16,497 nucleotides of DNA from an uncultured Clostridia bacterium. GTDB taxonomy: Bacteria > Bacillota > Clostridia > Christensenellales > Aristaeellaceae. Made by a program: the position numbers and the translations under genes. Location: contig CAMOUF010000057.1 of NCBI GenBank assembly GCA_946626395.1, positions 1-16,497 of the forward strand, written 5' to 3'. Numbering within the stretch: position 1 is the first letter of the stretch; each line of letters begins with the position of its first letter. The notes below the pieces were generated by a model. It worked only from the letters and a program-made list of their open reading frames with translations, was not told the origin of the DNA and made no database searches. Shown one piece after another: positions 1 through 7,726 of this stretch.

Positions 1-986
1 ATTTCGGGGGAGGCGGTCAGGGCGATGGCGATGACGATGCGCTGGCGCATGCCGCCGGAAAACTCAAAGGGATATTGGTTGTAGCGCTTTTCCGGCTCGG
101 GAATGCCCACTTCCTTCATGATTTGCAGGGCGCGGCGCTTGGCCTCCGCCTTGGTGATGGACAGCTTATTGGTGAAGGCTTCCTTTTCCTGCTCCAGTTC
201 CTTTTGCAGCCGTTCCTTTTCTTCCTTGCCGGAGGCGGCGGCCATCTGCTGCCTGAGGGCCTTTTCCTTTTGCTTATATTCGGCGGTCACTTCTTCTTTG
301 TAAGCGGCCACCTTGCGCTTGGCTTCCTTTTCGGTTTCGGTCAGGATGGCCTTGTATTCCTTGGCCTTTTCCTGATATTTTTCCCGGGTTTCCTTTTCAA
401 ACTGCTTGAACTCTTCCTGCTTCTGCCGGATCATGGCCTTGTCCTGGGCCTTTTGCTGAGGGGTGCGGCCCTCCTGGGCCTCGGTGACGGCGATCAGGGC
501 GTCCAGCTTTTTCTTTTCGTTCTCGATGGCGATGTTCATTTTCGCCAGGGTATTTTTGTAGCGGATCAGATCGTCGCTGATCAAATCGTTGTACATGGTT
601 TTCAGCTTATCGGAATTGATCAGCATGGCTTCGGTGATCTGCTTGCCGATTTTCACGATGGGGTTCAGGGAGGACAGGGGGTCCTGGAAAATCATGCCGA
701 TCTTATGGCCGCGGATTTTATAGAATTCATCCTCGGACACTTCCAGCAGATCTTCTCCCCGGTACATGATATGGCCGCCCTCGATGATGGCGTTGTTGGC
801 CAGGATGCCCATGATGGCCTTGGAGGTGACGGACTTGCCGGAGCCGGATTCGCCCACGATGCACAGGGTTTCGCCCTGCTTTAAATCAAAGGACACGTCC
901 CGCACGGCCTTTAAAATGCCGTGGTCCGTTTTAAAATTGATGACAAGATGCTGGACAGACAGAACGGTTTCGCGGTTTTCCATCAT
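1..986 (-). CDS. oppD: Oligopeptide ABC transporter ATPase with coiled-coil insertion (3' part off window)
   Basis: ATPase subunit that powers peptide uptake through OppB/OppC at the cytoplasmic face. Translating the minus strand from 986 gives 328 residues with no stop before the window edge. Walker A GESGSGKS lies at about 45-52 (Lys51), the Q-loop FQDPLSSLNP has Gln101, and the ABC signature FSGGMRQR starts near 309. Walker B and the C-terminal peptide-transporter zone lie off the window. In ordinary OppD the Q-loop and signature are about 60-70 residues apart; here they are about 209 apart. The extra stretch, about 125-283, is dense in Lys, Glu and Gln and reads as a long coiled coil; normal OppD sequence (MKEVGIPEPEKRY) resumes after it. 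The start is the first of two tandem ATGs, 1 nt after the oppC stop, with AGGAAGT upstream. DppD or AppD are possible names; the family is certain, the peptide specificity is not. Confidence 0.93.
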   Translation of the reverse strand, partial: MMENRETVLSVQHLVINFKTDHGILKAVRDVSFDLKQGETLCIVGESGSGKSVTSKAIMGILANNAIIEGGHIMYRGEDLLEVSEDEFYKIRGHKIGMIFQDPLSSLNPIVKIGKQITEAMLINSDKLKTMYNDLISDDLIRYKNTLAKMNIAIENEKKKLDALIAVTEAQEGRTPQQKAQDKAMIRQKQEEFKQFEKETREKYQEKAKEYKAILTETEKEAKRKVAAYKEEVTAEYKQKEKALRQQMAAASGKEEKERLQKELEQEKEAFTNKLSITKAEAKRRALQIMKEVGIPEPEKRYNQYPFEFSGGMRQRIVIAIALTASPE

Positions 987-987
987 C

Positions 988-2877
988 TTAATCACTTCCT
1001 TTCAGGGACGGATTGAAGGCGTCTCTCAGCCCGTTGCCGAACAGATTGAAGGAGATCATCATCAGCGCGATGATCACGGCGGGGAAGATGACCAGGTTGG
1101 GGGAAATGCTCAGGTACTGCTGGTTGGTGGACATCATGACGCCGAAGCTCTGCTGCCCCTGCAGGCCCAGGTTCAGATAGGCCAGGGTGGCTTCGGAGAA
1201 AATGACGCTGGGGATCATCAGCACGCTGGAGGTGATGATGGTGCCCATGGAGTTGGGCAGGATATGCTTGAAGATCAGCCGGATATCCGAGGAGCCCAGG
1301 GTGCGGGAGGCCAGCACGTATTCCCGGCCCTTGAAGCGGTAAAACTGGGTGCGGGTGCGGGCGGCGGTGCCCATCCACCCGGTCATGCACAGGGCCAGGA
1401 AGAAGGTGATGAAGTTGTTGCCCAGGTGCAGGATGCACAGCGTCATGATCACGATCCAGGGCACGCCGCTCAGGATTTCGCAGAAGCGCTCCATGAACAG
1501 GTCCACGTTGCCGCCGAAGTAACCGGAAATGGAGCCCCAGATCAGGCCGAACACGAAGCAGAACGCCGCCGTGCATACGCCCAGGATCAGCGAGGTGCGA
1601 AGGCCCGCGAAGGCCCGCTTGAACAGGTCGAAGCCCGAAGCGTCGGTGCCCAGGATAAAGGAGGGCATTTTATCGTAGCCCATTTTCCGGTAGTTGTAGC
1701 CCCGGGCCGTGACGCTGGACAGCTTCTTGGTCACCGTCAGCACGGTCTGGCTTTCCACGGAGTCAATGGGACAGTCGTCGCTCAGGCGCACGAAGGATTC
1801 GGGGCCCACCTTGTAATCATAGCTGCACAGGCCCTGGTCCACCCAGGCGTTGAATTCCGTGGCGGAATAGGTCACCAGGTCGGCGTCGCCGTAGACCAGC
1901 ATATAGGTGTCGATCACATAGTCGCAGTAGTACAGCTCGGAATTGTGGATGCCCTTGCGGCCGGAGCAGGCCCAGTAGGCCATGCTGCCTGTATCGGAGT
2001 TATTGATCATCACCGTGGCGTTGTCGAAGGACACCTCCTCCAGCACGTCCAGGTTCTTGGCCCGGGCGCCGCCGGAGAGCTTCACGCTGTCGATGAGGAT
2101 ATAGCGCAGGGCGTCGGGGGTGGAGCGCACCTCAAAGACTACCTGGGCGGTCATGGAGCTCAGGCCAGCGTCCTTCATCAGATCGCTGATGTTCACGGAA
2201 ATGGGACTGTAATCCCGGCTGAAATCCCGGATGACCAGCCGGTCCTGGGGCCGGTCGCCGGATTTTAAGTACACGCTGTATTCTCCCAGCTTGGAGGCGT
2301 TCACGTCCTCCTCCTGGCCGAACTGGATGTCCAGGGTATAGCCGCCCTTATTGGTAAAGGAGATGGGCTTGGAGGACATATACACGTCCTTGTCCGCCAC
2401 GGCCGCGTCGGTGGCCACCACGATCTGGCCGCCGGTGCCGTACTGGCTGGCGGCGTCGATATAGCTTACCTCCGGCTCCACCTTCAGGGACACCAGGGAC
2501 TTCTTGATGGCCTCCACGGAATATTTGTCGGACAGGGCGGGCACGCCGTTCACCGCGTCATACACCACATGCTCCTTTTTCCGGGTGCCGTCCCAAAAGC
2601 CGGTGCCCGCGGCAAACAGCTTGGGGGCCAGGAATTTTTCGGAGGTGCGCACGTTGGTAATATTGGAGGAGGACAGCAGGGGCACGAAGATCGCCAGCAG
2701 GATCAGGATGGAAAGAATGATGGCCCCCACCACGGAGGACTTATTTTTGCAAAAGCGCCGGAAGGCGTCCTTGAAGAAGGTGGTGGGCTTGGAATCCAGC
2801 TTCTTATCGGTGATGCGTTTGTTTTGCTGCACCAGCACGAAATCGTCGCTTTGGAATTGTCTGTTCTGCTCCGCCAT
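988..2877 (-). CDS. oppC: Oligopeptide ABC transporter permease with large extracytoplasmic insertion
   Basis: Second membrane subunit of the peptide importer. It has 629 residues, against about 300 for usual OppC. Residues 1-47 are cytoplasmic and TM1 is at about 48-69. A polar region at about 72-400 follows, then the usual OppC segment resumes at LGTDASGFDLF (about 409-419) and continues through five more membrane segments. The EAA coupling loop is at about 518-538 (EYVLASRTLGSSDIRLIFKH), the contact to the ATPase. By topology the insert is outside the cell. It alternates short hydrophobic and polar strands, suggesting beta-rich folding, and holds four cysteines (304, 318, 351, 369). I do not recognise it as a named domain. 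The ATG overlaps the oppB stop as TAATG, implying translational coupling. Family assignment is secure; the role of the insert (substrate docking, contact with OppA, wall anchoring) is unknown. Confidence 0.94.
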   Translation of the reverse strand: MAEQNRQFQSDDFVLVQQNKRITDKKLDSKPTTFFKDAFRRFCKNKSSVVGAIILSILILLAIFVPLLSSSNITNVRTSEKFLAPKLFAAGTGFWDGTRKKEHVVYDAVNGVPALSDKYSVEAIKKSLVSLKVEPEVSYIDAASQYGTGGQIVVATDAAVADKDVYMSSKPISFTNKGGYTLDIQFGQEEDVNASKLGEYSVYLKSGDRPQDRLVIRDFSRDYSPISVNISDLMKDAGLSSMTAQVVFEVRSTPDALRYILIDSVKLSGGARAKNLDVLEEVSFDNATVMINNSDTGSMAYWACSGRKGIHNSELYYCDYVIDTYMLVYGDADLVTYSATEFNAWVDQGLCSYDYKVGPESFVRLSDDCPIDSVESQTVLTVTKKLSSVTARGYNYRKMGYDKMPSFILGTDASGFDLFKRAFAGLRTSLILGVCTAAFCFVFGLIWGSISGYFGGNVDLFMERFCEILSGVPWIVIMTLCILHLGNNFITFFLALCMTGWMGTAARTRTQFYRFKGREYVLASRTLGSSDIRLIFKHILPNSMGTIITSSVLMIPSVIFSEATLAYLNLGLQGQQSFGVMMSTNQQYLSISPNLVIFPAVIIALMMISFNLFGNGLRDAFNPSLKGSD

Positions 2878-3914
2878 TATTTTTTCGCCCCCATTCTGAT
2901 CCTGGGGTCGATAAAGCCATAGCTCAGATCCAGCACCACGCCCGCCAGCAGGCTGATGGTGGTAAAGATGGCCATATCCACGAACAGGATATCATAATCC
3001 TTATAATTCAGCGACAGCACAAAGAGCTTGCCGATGCCCGGAATGCCATACAAAGATTCCAGGATCATGCTGCCGCCCAGAATGCCGATGAACTCCGCCA
3101 GGATGGAGGGGAAGATGGGCACCATGGCGTTTTTCAGGGCGTGGCGCACGATGGCCTGCCGCCGGGTCAGGCCCTTGGTGCGGGCCAGGAGCAGGTAATC
3201 GCTCTCCATCACCTCGCACAGTTCGGCGCGGGTGAAGCGGCAGTAGCCGCAGATGGAGCCGAAGGACAGGCAGAACACGGGAATGATGTATCCCTTGATC
3301 CGCGCGCCCAAGGGGGCGGTGTCCGGCGGCCAGGTGGAGGGCAGCCAGTCCAGGGAATAGCAGAAAATGCGCAGCACAAAGGAAATCAAAACGAAACTCG
3401 GAATGGAAATGAACACCATGACCAGGGTGGAAATGGTATGGTCAGTCAGGGTGTTTTTCTTCAGCGCGGCCCAGATGCCAAGCAGAATGCCGATGGGCAC
3501 GGAGAAGATCACCGAGATAATATTCAGGCGGATGGAGTACCCGATGCGGGACATGATGATCACCGACGCCGCCACGTTGGGCTGATAGGTCTTGCTGTAG
3601 CCCCAATCCCAGCGGGTGACGATGTTCTTGAGCCAATTCCCGTACTGCTCCAGAACGGGCACCTGGTAATAGTAATAGGCCCGGCCATGATCGCTGGGCG
3701 ATTTATAGAGCAATTCCCCGTATTGGGTCATTTCTTTTTCAAAGCGGTACACGTAGCCCAGGCTGTACTGCTTGTCAAAATAAGCGATCTGCTGGGCGTC
3801 GCCGCCGATGGGCCGCTGGAAGGGCAGCAGCTTGATCAGGATAAAGGTCAGTGACAGAATGATGAAGGCGGTCACAAACGCCAGTCCGATTCTTTTGAGG
3901 ACGTACTTCCCCAT
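2877..3914 (-). CDS. oppB: Oligopeptide ABC transporter permease
   Basis: First membrane subunit of the peptide importer. It has 345 residues, slightly above the usual 305-335. TM1 is at about 8-30. An external loop of about 90 residues includes the typical WDWGYS stretch (GDLGYS in relatives) before TM2. The EAA loop reads YLLLARTKGLTRRQAIVRHALKNA, and the C-terminus has the family hallmark LYGIPGIGKL and ends IDPRIRMGAKK. The external loop carries a Tyr-rich, modestly longer stretch (GRAYYYYQVP) than textbook OppB, much less than the enlargement of OppC. GGGG lies 6 nt before the ATG. The stop codon shares one base with the oppC start. The gene is 155 nt downstream of oppA; I found no convincing promoter in that gap, so it is probably expressed by read-through of the intergenic hairpin. 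Confidence 0.96.
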   Translation of the reverse strand: MGKYVLKRIGLAFVTAFIILSLTFILIKLLPFQRPIGGDAQQIAYFDKQYSLGYVYRFEKEMTQYGELLYKSPSDHGRAYYYYQVPVLEQYGNWLKNIVTRWDWGYSKTYQPNVAASVIIMSRIGYSIRLNIISVIFSVPIGILLGIWAALKKNTLTDHTISTLVMVFISIPSFVLISFVLRIFCYSLDWLPSTWPPDTAPLGARIKGYIIPVFCLSFGSICGYCRFTRAELCEVMESDYLLLARTKGLTRRQAIVRHALKNAMVPIFPSILAEFIGILGGSMILESLYGIPGIGKLFVLSLNYKDYDILFVDMAIFTTISLLAGVVLDLSYGFIDPRIRMGAKK

Positions 3915-4020
3915 AGCAATCCCCTTTCCTGGGTAATGATGCTGACCGGCGTCTCAAAGCCATTCTTTTTCAAGGAATTCCATGGACTGATAACCGGTAA
4001 AATTGCTTGATCAATCAACA

Positions 4021-4051
4021 AGCGATGGAGCCGGAGACCGGCCCCATCGCT
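4021..4051 (-). terminator. Hairpin between oppA and oppB (attenuator or mRNA stabiliser)
   Basis: A 14-bp stem with a 3-nt loop: arms 4021-4034 and 4038-4051. Read as minus-strand RNA it is fully paired with one G-U wobble; as plus-strand RNA the same position is an A-C mismatch, which supports function in the oppA-to-oppB transcript. The bases after it are not a clean U-run, so it may act as a 3'-end stabiliser or partial terminator that keeps oppA mRNA above oppBCD rather than as a full terminator. An AT-rich inverted repeat (GCTTG 4005-4009, CAAGC 4019-4023) overlaps its base. Confidence 0.65.
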
Positions 4052-4069
4052 GTTGAAAGAAAGCTGAAA

Positions 4070-6793
4070 TTATTCAGCAGCAGGAGCGTCTACCGTGAAG
4101 TAGTCGTTCACGGAGTAATACAGGCCGCTGCTGGCGCTGCCATCGAACACCTGATCATAGTAGAAGTCGAAGCCGGTGTAGCCGGTGGGCGCTTCGGAGG
4201 TGCCGTTGCCGGTGGCATAAGCAGCCGCCAGGTCAGCGGGCACGGTGAAGGTGATCACCTGCACGCCGTTGCCCTTGTCTTCCACGGTGAAGTCCACTTC
4301 GGTTTCTTCGTATTCCTTGTCGCCGTTGTAGTAGCGCTCATAGTCGCAGCAGGCGATGGAGGTGGGGGTCACGGTGGTCAGGTCAGCCAGGGTAGCGGTG
4401 ATGGTGAGGGAGCCGGTGTAGCTGCCGTCATCGTTCTTCACGATGGGGGCGTAGTCAAAGCTCAGGATGGCCTTGTTCTGGCCCTGAGAAACGATGGCGT
4501 TGCCGTTGGCGGCCTTATACAGGGCGTCAAAGCTGTAGCGGCTGCCGTTGTACACCAGGGGATACACGTCGGGGTCGTTGGTGTTGGTGCCCCAGTTCAG
4601 GGTGAAGTTGCCGGAAATTTCCTGGTCGCTGCTCAGCACGGACACGAAGCCGATGGGATCCAGGGCGTTGCCGGAGATGGCGCCGAAGCCCAGGTCATAC
4701 TGGCCCAGCATCAGCTTGTTGTAGTATACGTCGCTCCATTCGTTGCCCACCCAGAAGTCTACCTTCAGCTGGTAAGCGCCGCCGGTGACGCTCTCGTCGT
4801 TGAAAGCGGTCTCGAAATAGTTCTTGATTTCGTTGTGGCTCTGTTCCTCGTCGGTGGGATACATCCAGGCGATTTCAAAGTTTACGATGGTGGGGGCGTC
4901 CTTGGTGCCGGGTTTGTAAGCGCCAGCGGCTTCCAGCTCGGTCATGGCCATGCGGAAGTAATCGCGGGCCAGCTCCAGGGAGTAGCCGTGGCCGTCGGTG
5001 TTGTCCAGCAGGGAGGAGATGGCGTTCTTATGGGCCTCGGTGGAGGAATAGGAGATGCCGTTCTCCGGATCGGACATATAAGAGGAGGCCAGATATTCCA
5101 CAGAAGGAATGTTGCCGCGGGCGTTGGCGTAGGTCAGACGGTCGATGGAATAGCCCAGGGCCTTGATGAAGTGATGGTTGCTCATCACAGGCTTGAGGGC
5201 CCAGTAATTGTCCTTGGGGGTCTGCTTCACTACGCCATTCTCGCCGAAGAGGTATTCCCAGGTTTCGGGGGTGGTGGCGTTCACGTTGAGCTTAAAGTTG
5301 GAGGAACCGGTGGTGGTGCGGGTGCGGGGGTCATTGCGGTACTGGTCCAGGGCTTCCTGAGGAATCCGGCCGGAGGCGTCAAAGTGACCCGCCAGGAATT
5401 CATTCAGCACGGCCATGGTGTCGTCCTTGGCGGCGGGGAAAACCTTGATATGCACGCCAGGGGTGGCATACTTGGTGTCCGCGAACACATAGTTGGGGTT
5501 CTTGGCATACACGATCTGCATATCCTGGTCGTAGCGCTCCATGTAGTAAGCGCCCAGGGACAGGCTGTTGTCCAGAGGAGTTTCGGTCTTATCGGTGTTG
5601 TAGCCCAGGAGGAACTGGGGGGTCACCAGGTCCACAAATTCCTGGGGCAGGGGCGGGCAGACGCCGAAGGTCAGCAGGTAATACATAGCATAGAAGCGCT
5701 CCTGCTCTTCCGCGTAGGTCACCTGGAAGTAGGCCTTGCCGTCTTCTTCGTAGGTCTTGATGCCAACCTTCTCCCACAGCTCTTCGCTGTAGCCCTTTTC
5801 AGTGCCCTGGTAGAATTCCTTCATACCGGCGATGGCGCCGTTGGTCTTGTTGGCGGATTCAGTGCCGCGGTAGAAGCCGTTCTTCTGGGTCAGCATGACC
5901 TTCCAGGGGGTTTCATAGTCGGCCAGCTCCACGGGGCGGTCGTTAAAGGCCTTGCGGCTTTCGATTTCAGAGGCGGTCTTGTACTTGAGGCCGTCCTTTT
6001 CGCCGGTGCGCACTTCCCAGCGCCAGGTGGTGCAGAAGCCGTCGCCGTCCTCGTCGTTCACGGGAACGGGCTTTTCCTTGGCCAGCTCGGGCACCCAGTC
6101 ATAGCCGTCCTTGGTCTCGTTCATGAAGTTGGTGAAATGTTCCGCGAACATATAGCCAGCCAGGTCGGACACTTCGGAGCCCTGGTCGTTCATTACGTTC
6201 ATGGTGCCGGGATCGCTGGCATTATAGGTGTGATAGTAGCGCTTCCAGGCTTCGTTGGTTTCATATTCCAGGTCGGCGGTGATGTTGCCTTCCGCCAGGG
6301 AGCCGAAGCCGTAGCCGGGGATGTAGTTTTCGGTGCCCAGGGTCACGCGGGGATTGTACATCACATAGCTGCCGCTTTCGGTCATGGTGATGCCGGTGAT
6401 GCCGTTCGCCACAGCGTACTGCTCCAGCAGGCCCAGGATGTTGGTGCGTTCGGCGTTGCCGGACTTTTTCATGTTATACAGGCCGTCGGCCACGGGGATG
6501 GCGTTGACAATGGCCTTGAAGGCGTCGTTGTAGGCGGCCTCAACCTCGGCCACGGTGCCAGCGGCGTCGATGGCGGCGTCGCCCGCTTCCTTGGCGGCGG
6601 TGACGGCGGCGTAAGTGTCGTCTTCCAGCTGATCCTCGATGGCGTTCACGATCAGCTCCAGGTCATACTTGGTATAGGCTTTGAAGTCTTCCTCGTCCAT
6701 GTATGCGCCGTCCCAGGCGGTGGTTTCGGCGATGACGGGCATCGCGCTCAAAACCATGACCAGCGCCAGCAGCATAGCAAAGATCTTCTTCAT
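4070..6793 (-). CDS. oppA: Large extracytoplasmic peptide-binding protein (SBP_bac_5 type)
   Basis: Solute-binding protein that delivers peptides to OppBC. It has 907 residues, against about 530-600 for usual OppA. Residues 1-22 form a Sec signal peptide (MKKIFAMLLALVMVLSAMPV...), probably cut after IA22; there is no cysteine, so it is not a standard lipoprotein. Residues about 35-110 are Ala/Glu-rich and helical. The SBP fold follows, with typical blocks VPELAKEKPV, KNPNYVFADTKYATPGVHIKVF and FLAGHFDASGRIP. From about 762 the expected C-terminal helix of the fold is not evident; instead there is a beta-strand-rich tail of about 146 residues with a CC pair, ending DAPAAE. GGAGG lies 8 nt before the ATG. 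First gene of the operon, behind a good promoter. The SBP assignment is firm; the added regions are not recognised. Confidence 0.93.
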   Translation of the reverse strand: MKKIFAMLLALVMVLSAMPVIAETTAWDGAYMDEEDFKAYTKYDLELIVNAIEDQLEDDTYAAVTAAKEAGDAAIDAAGTVAEVEAAYNDAFKAIVNAIPVADGLYNMKKSGNAERTNILGLLEQYAVANGITGITMTESGSYVMYNPRVTLGTENYIPGYGFGSLAEGNITADLEYETNEAWKRYYHTYNASDPGTMNVMNDQGSEVSDLAGYMFAEHFTNFMNETKDGYDWVPELAKEKPVPVNDEDGDGFCTTWRWEVRTGEKDGLKYKTASEIESRKAFNDRPVELADYETPWKVMLTQKNGFYRGTESANKTNGAIAGMKEFYQGTEKGYSEELWEKVGIKTYEEDGKAYFQVTYAEEQERFYAMYYLLTFGVCPPLPQEFVDLVTPQFLLGYNTDKTETPLDNSLSLGAYYMERYDQDMQIVYAKNPNYVFADTKYATPGVHIKVFPAAKDDTMAVLNEFLAGHFDASGRIPQEALDQYRNDPRTRTTTGSSNFKLNVNATTPETWEYLFGENGVVKQTPKDNYWALKPVMSNHHFIKALGYSIDRLTYANARGNIPSVEYLASSYMSDPENGISYSSTEAHKNAISSLLDNTDGHGYSLELARDYFRMAMTELEAAGAYKPGTKDAPTIVNFEIAWMYPTDEEQSHNEIKNYFETAFNDESVTGGAYQLKVDFWVGNEWSDVYYNKLMLGQYDLGFGAISGNALDPIGFVSVLSSDQEISGNFTLNWGTNTNDPDVYPLVYNGSRYSFDALYKAANGNAIVSQGQNKAILSFDYAPIVKNDDGSYTGSLTITATLADLTTVTPTSIACCDYERYYNGDKEYEETEVDFTVEDKGNGVQVITFTVPADLAAAYATGNGTSEAPTGYTGFDFYYDQVFDGSASSGLYYSVNDYFTVDAPAAE

Positions 6794-6829
6794 GGTGGTT
6801 CCTCCTTTTTTATTTTCTCTTTTTGATCA

Positions 6830-6858
6830 AGAGGAAATTGGATCATTCTCTTTCCTCT
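6830..6858 (-). other. Stem-loop in the oppA leader
   Basis: Inverted repeat AGAGGAAA/TTTCCTCT (6830-6837 with 6851-6858, 13-nt loop) lies in the untranslated leader between the predicted oppA start site and its ribosome site at 6801-6805. It does not cover the GGAGG, so a stabilising role is more likely than translational blocking. Seen in the sequence; its function is inferred. Confidence 0.35.
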
Positions 6859-6876
6859 AAAAAAGAGCGCTTTACA

Positions 6877-6905
6877 ATCGTATCATTTCAGGGCCTGTTT
6901 GTCAA
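6877..6905 (-). promoter_or_regulatory. Sigma-A-type promoter for the opp operon
   Basis: On the minus strand, TTGACA (6900-6905), a 17-nt spacer and TACGAT (6877-6882), with TGA directly before the -10 making an extended -10. The -35 is a perfect consensus match. Transcription would start near 6870, giving a leader of roughly 75 nt before oppA. This is the best promoter match for the minus-strand cluster. Confidence 0.75.
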
Positions 6906-7004
6906 ATCAAAATCCGGGCTTTTTGGTACGAATTTTTAAATTATTTTGCCAGAAAAAACAGTTATTCCCATTTTGGCCCGCTGAAACGGTAGAACCGATC
7001 CGCT

Positions 7005-7580
7005 CTAAAACCGTTGTGATTCCGCCTGCGCACGGTACTCCTCGGCCAGGATGGAATAGACCGCCAGGTCGCACAGGCCTGTATTGTTCCGGGACGCCTG
7101 GCGCAGCACGCCCTCGAAGGTCATGCCCGCCTTTTGCATCACCCGGCCGGAGCCGGGGTTGTTTACGTCGTGGCGGGCCTCCACCCGGTTCATGCCCACC
7201 TCCTCGATCAGATAGGCGATCACGGCCTTCACCGCTTCGGTCATGACGCCCTTGCCCCACCAGGCTTTGCCGATGCAGTAGCCCAGCTCGCACTGCGAAA
7301 TCTCCTCCCGCTGATGCACCACGGCCAGGCTGCCGATGGGCTCGTTCAGGGCTTTGGGCACGATGGCCCATTGATAGACGTTGGGCATTTTTGATTCCTC
7401 CGCCCATAGGGCCGCCAGGCCGCTGCTGACAGCGGGGGAGGCGTGGGTAGGCCAGGTGAGGAATTTGGTCACCTCCGGGTCGCCGCACCAGTTTTTATAC
7501 ATGGCCGGGCCGTCCTCCGGGGTAAAGGGCCGCAGCAGCAGCCGTTCCGTTTCGATTCGTTTTGTGCCCTTGTGCTCCAT
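7005..7580 (-). CDS. GNAT-family N-acetyltransferase (RimJ/RimL-like)
   Basis: Probably transfers an acetyl group from acetyl-CoA to an amine; the substrate cannot be read from sequence. It has 191 residues, normal for the Acetyltransf_3/RimL group. The N-terminal block IETERLLLRPFTPED is the standard first strand and helix, ELGYCIGKAWWGKGVMTEA (about 98-116) holds the pyrophosphate-binding loop of acetyl-CoA, and NPGSGRVMQKAGMTFEGVLR is the family's C-terminal block. GGAGG lies 8 nt before the ATG. Relatives act on ribosomal protein N-termini, antibiotics or small amines. It stands alone: 146 nt downstream of the hydrolase gene 7727-8542 and about 100 nt upstream of the opp promoter. No clear terminator follows it. 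Confidence 0.92.
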   Translation of the reverse strand: MEHKGTKRIETERLLLRPFTPEDGPAMYKNWCGDPEVTKFLTWPTHASPAVSSGLAALWAEESKMPNVYQWAIVPKALNEPIGSLAVVHQREEISQCELGYCIGKAWWGKGVMTEAVKAVIAYLIEEVGMNRVEARHDVNNPGSGRVMQKAGMTFEGVLRQASRNNTGLCDLAVYSILAEEYRAQAESQRF

Positions 7581-7635
7581 TTGATCCGCCTCCGTTTTCG
7601 GATGTGTTTCCTTGGTCGTTTTACGGAAGAGTTTA

Positions 7636-7726
7636 AGTCACCAAGCCGTGAGTCAAAAATGGCTGCGCGAAAGCGCAAACTATTAACTCCTCCCTCCTCA
7701 TTCCTCCCTCCTAACTCCTCCATATT
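7636..7726. repeat. Heptamer-repeat intergenic element, copy A
   Basis: Begins AGTCACCAAG, has a small hairpin TGCGC-GAAA-GCGCA, then CTATT followed by five 7-nt units of the type NNNTCCT (AACTCCT, CCCTCCT, CATTCCT, CCCTCCT, AACTCCT). It ends at the stop of the hydrolase gene (7727). It matches copy B (14219-14309) nearly base for base over the hairpin and units, but has one more CCCTCCT unit. It fills most of the 146-nt gap between the hydrolase and the GNAT gene. Confidence 0.75.

Noticed and set aside
75..884. A 269-codon Leu/Phe/Gly-rich frame that resembles a membrane protein
   Set aside because: It is the complement of the Lys/Glu/Gln-rich coiled coil of OppD, which gives Leu/Phe runs on the opposite strand.
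766..2268. A 500-codon plus-strand open frame opposite oppC and oppD
   Set aside because: Antisense shadow crossing two real genes; low-complexity Gln/Gly/His composition.
4007..6826. A 939-codon plus-strand open frame opposite oppA
   Set aside because: Antisense shadow caused by GC-rich codon choice: Gly/Val/His-rich, no domain, no ribosome site, while oppA on the other strand has clear family motifs.
7584..7680. Promoter for the GNAT gene: TTGACT with TAAACT on the minus strand
   Set aside because: The spacer would be only 15 nt and the -10 is weak; not strong enough to list.
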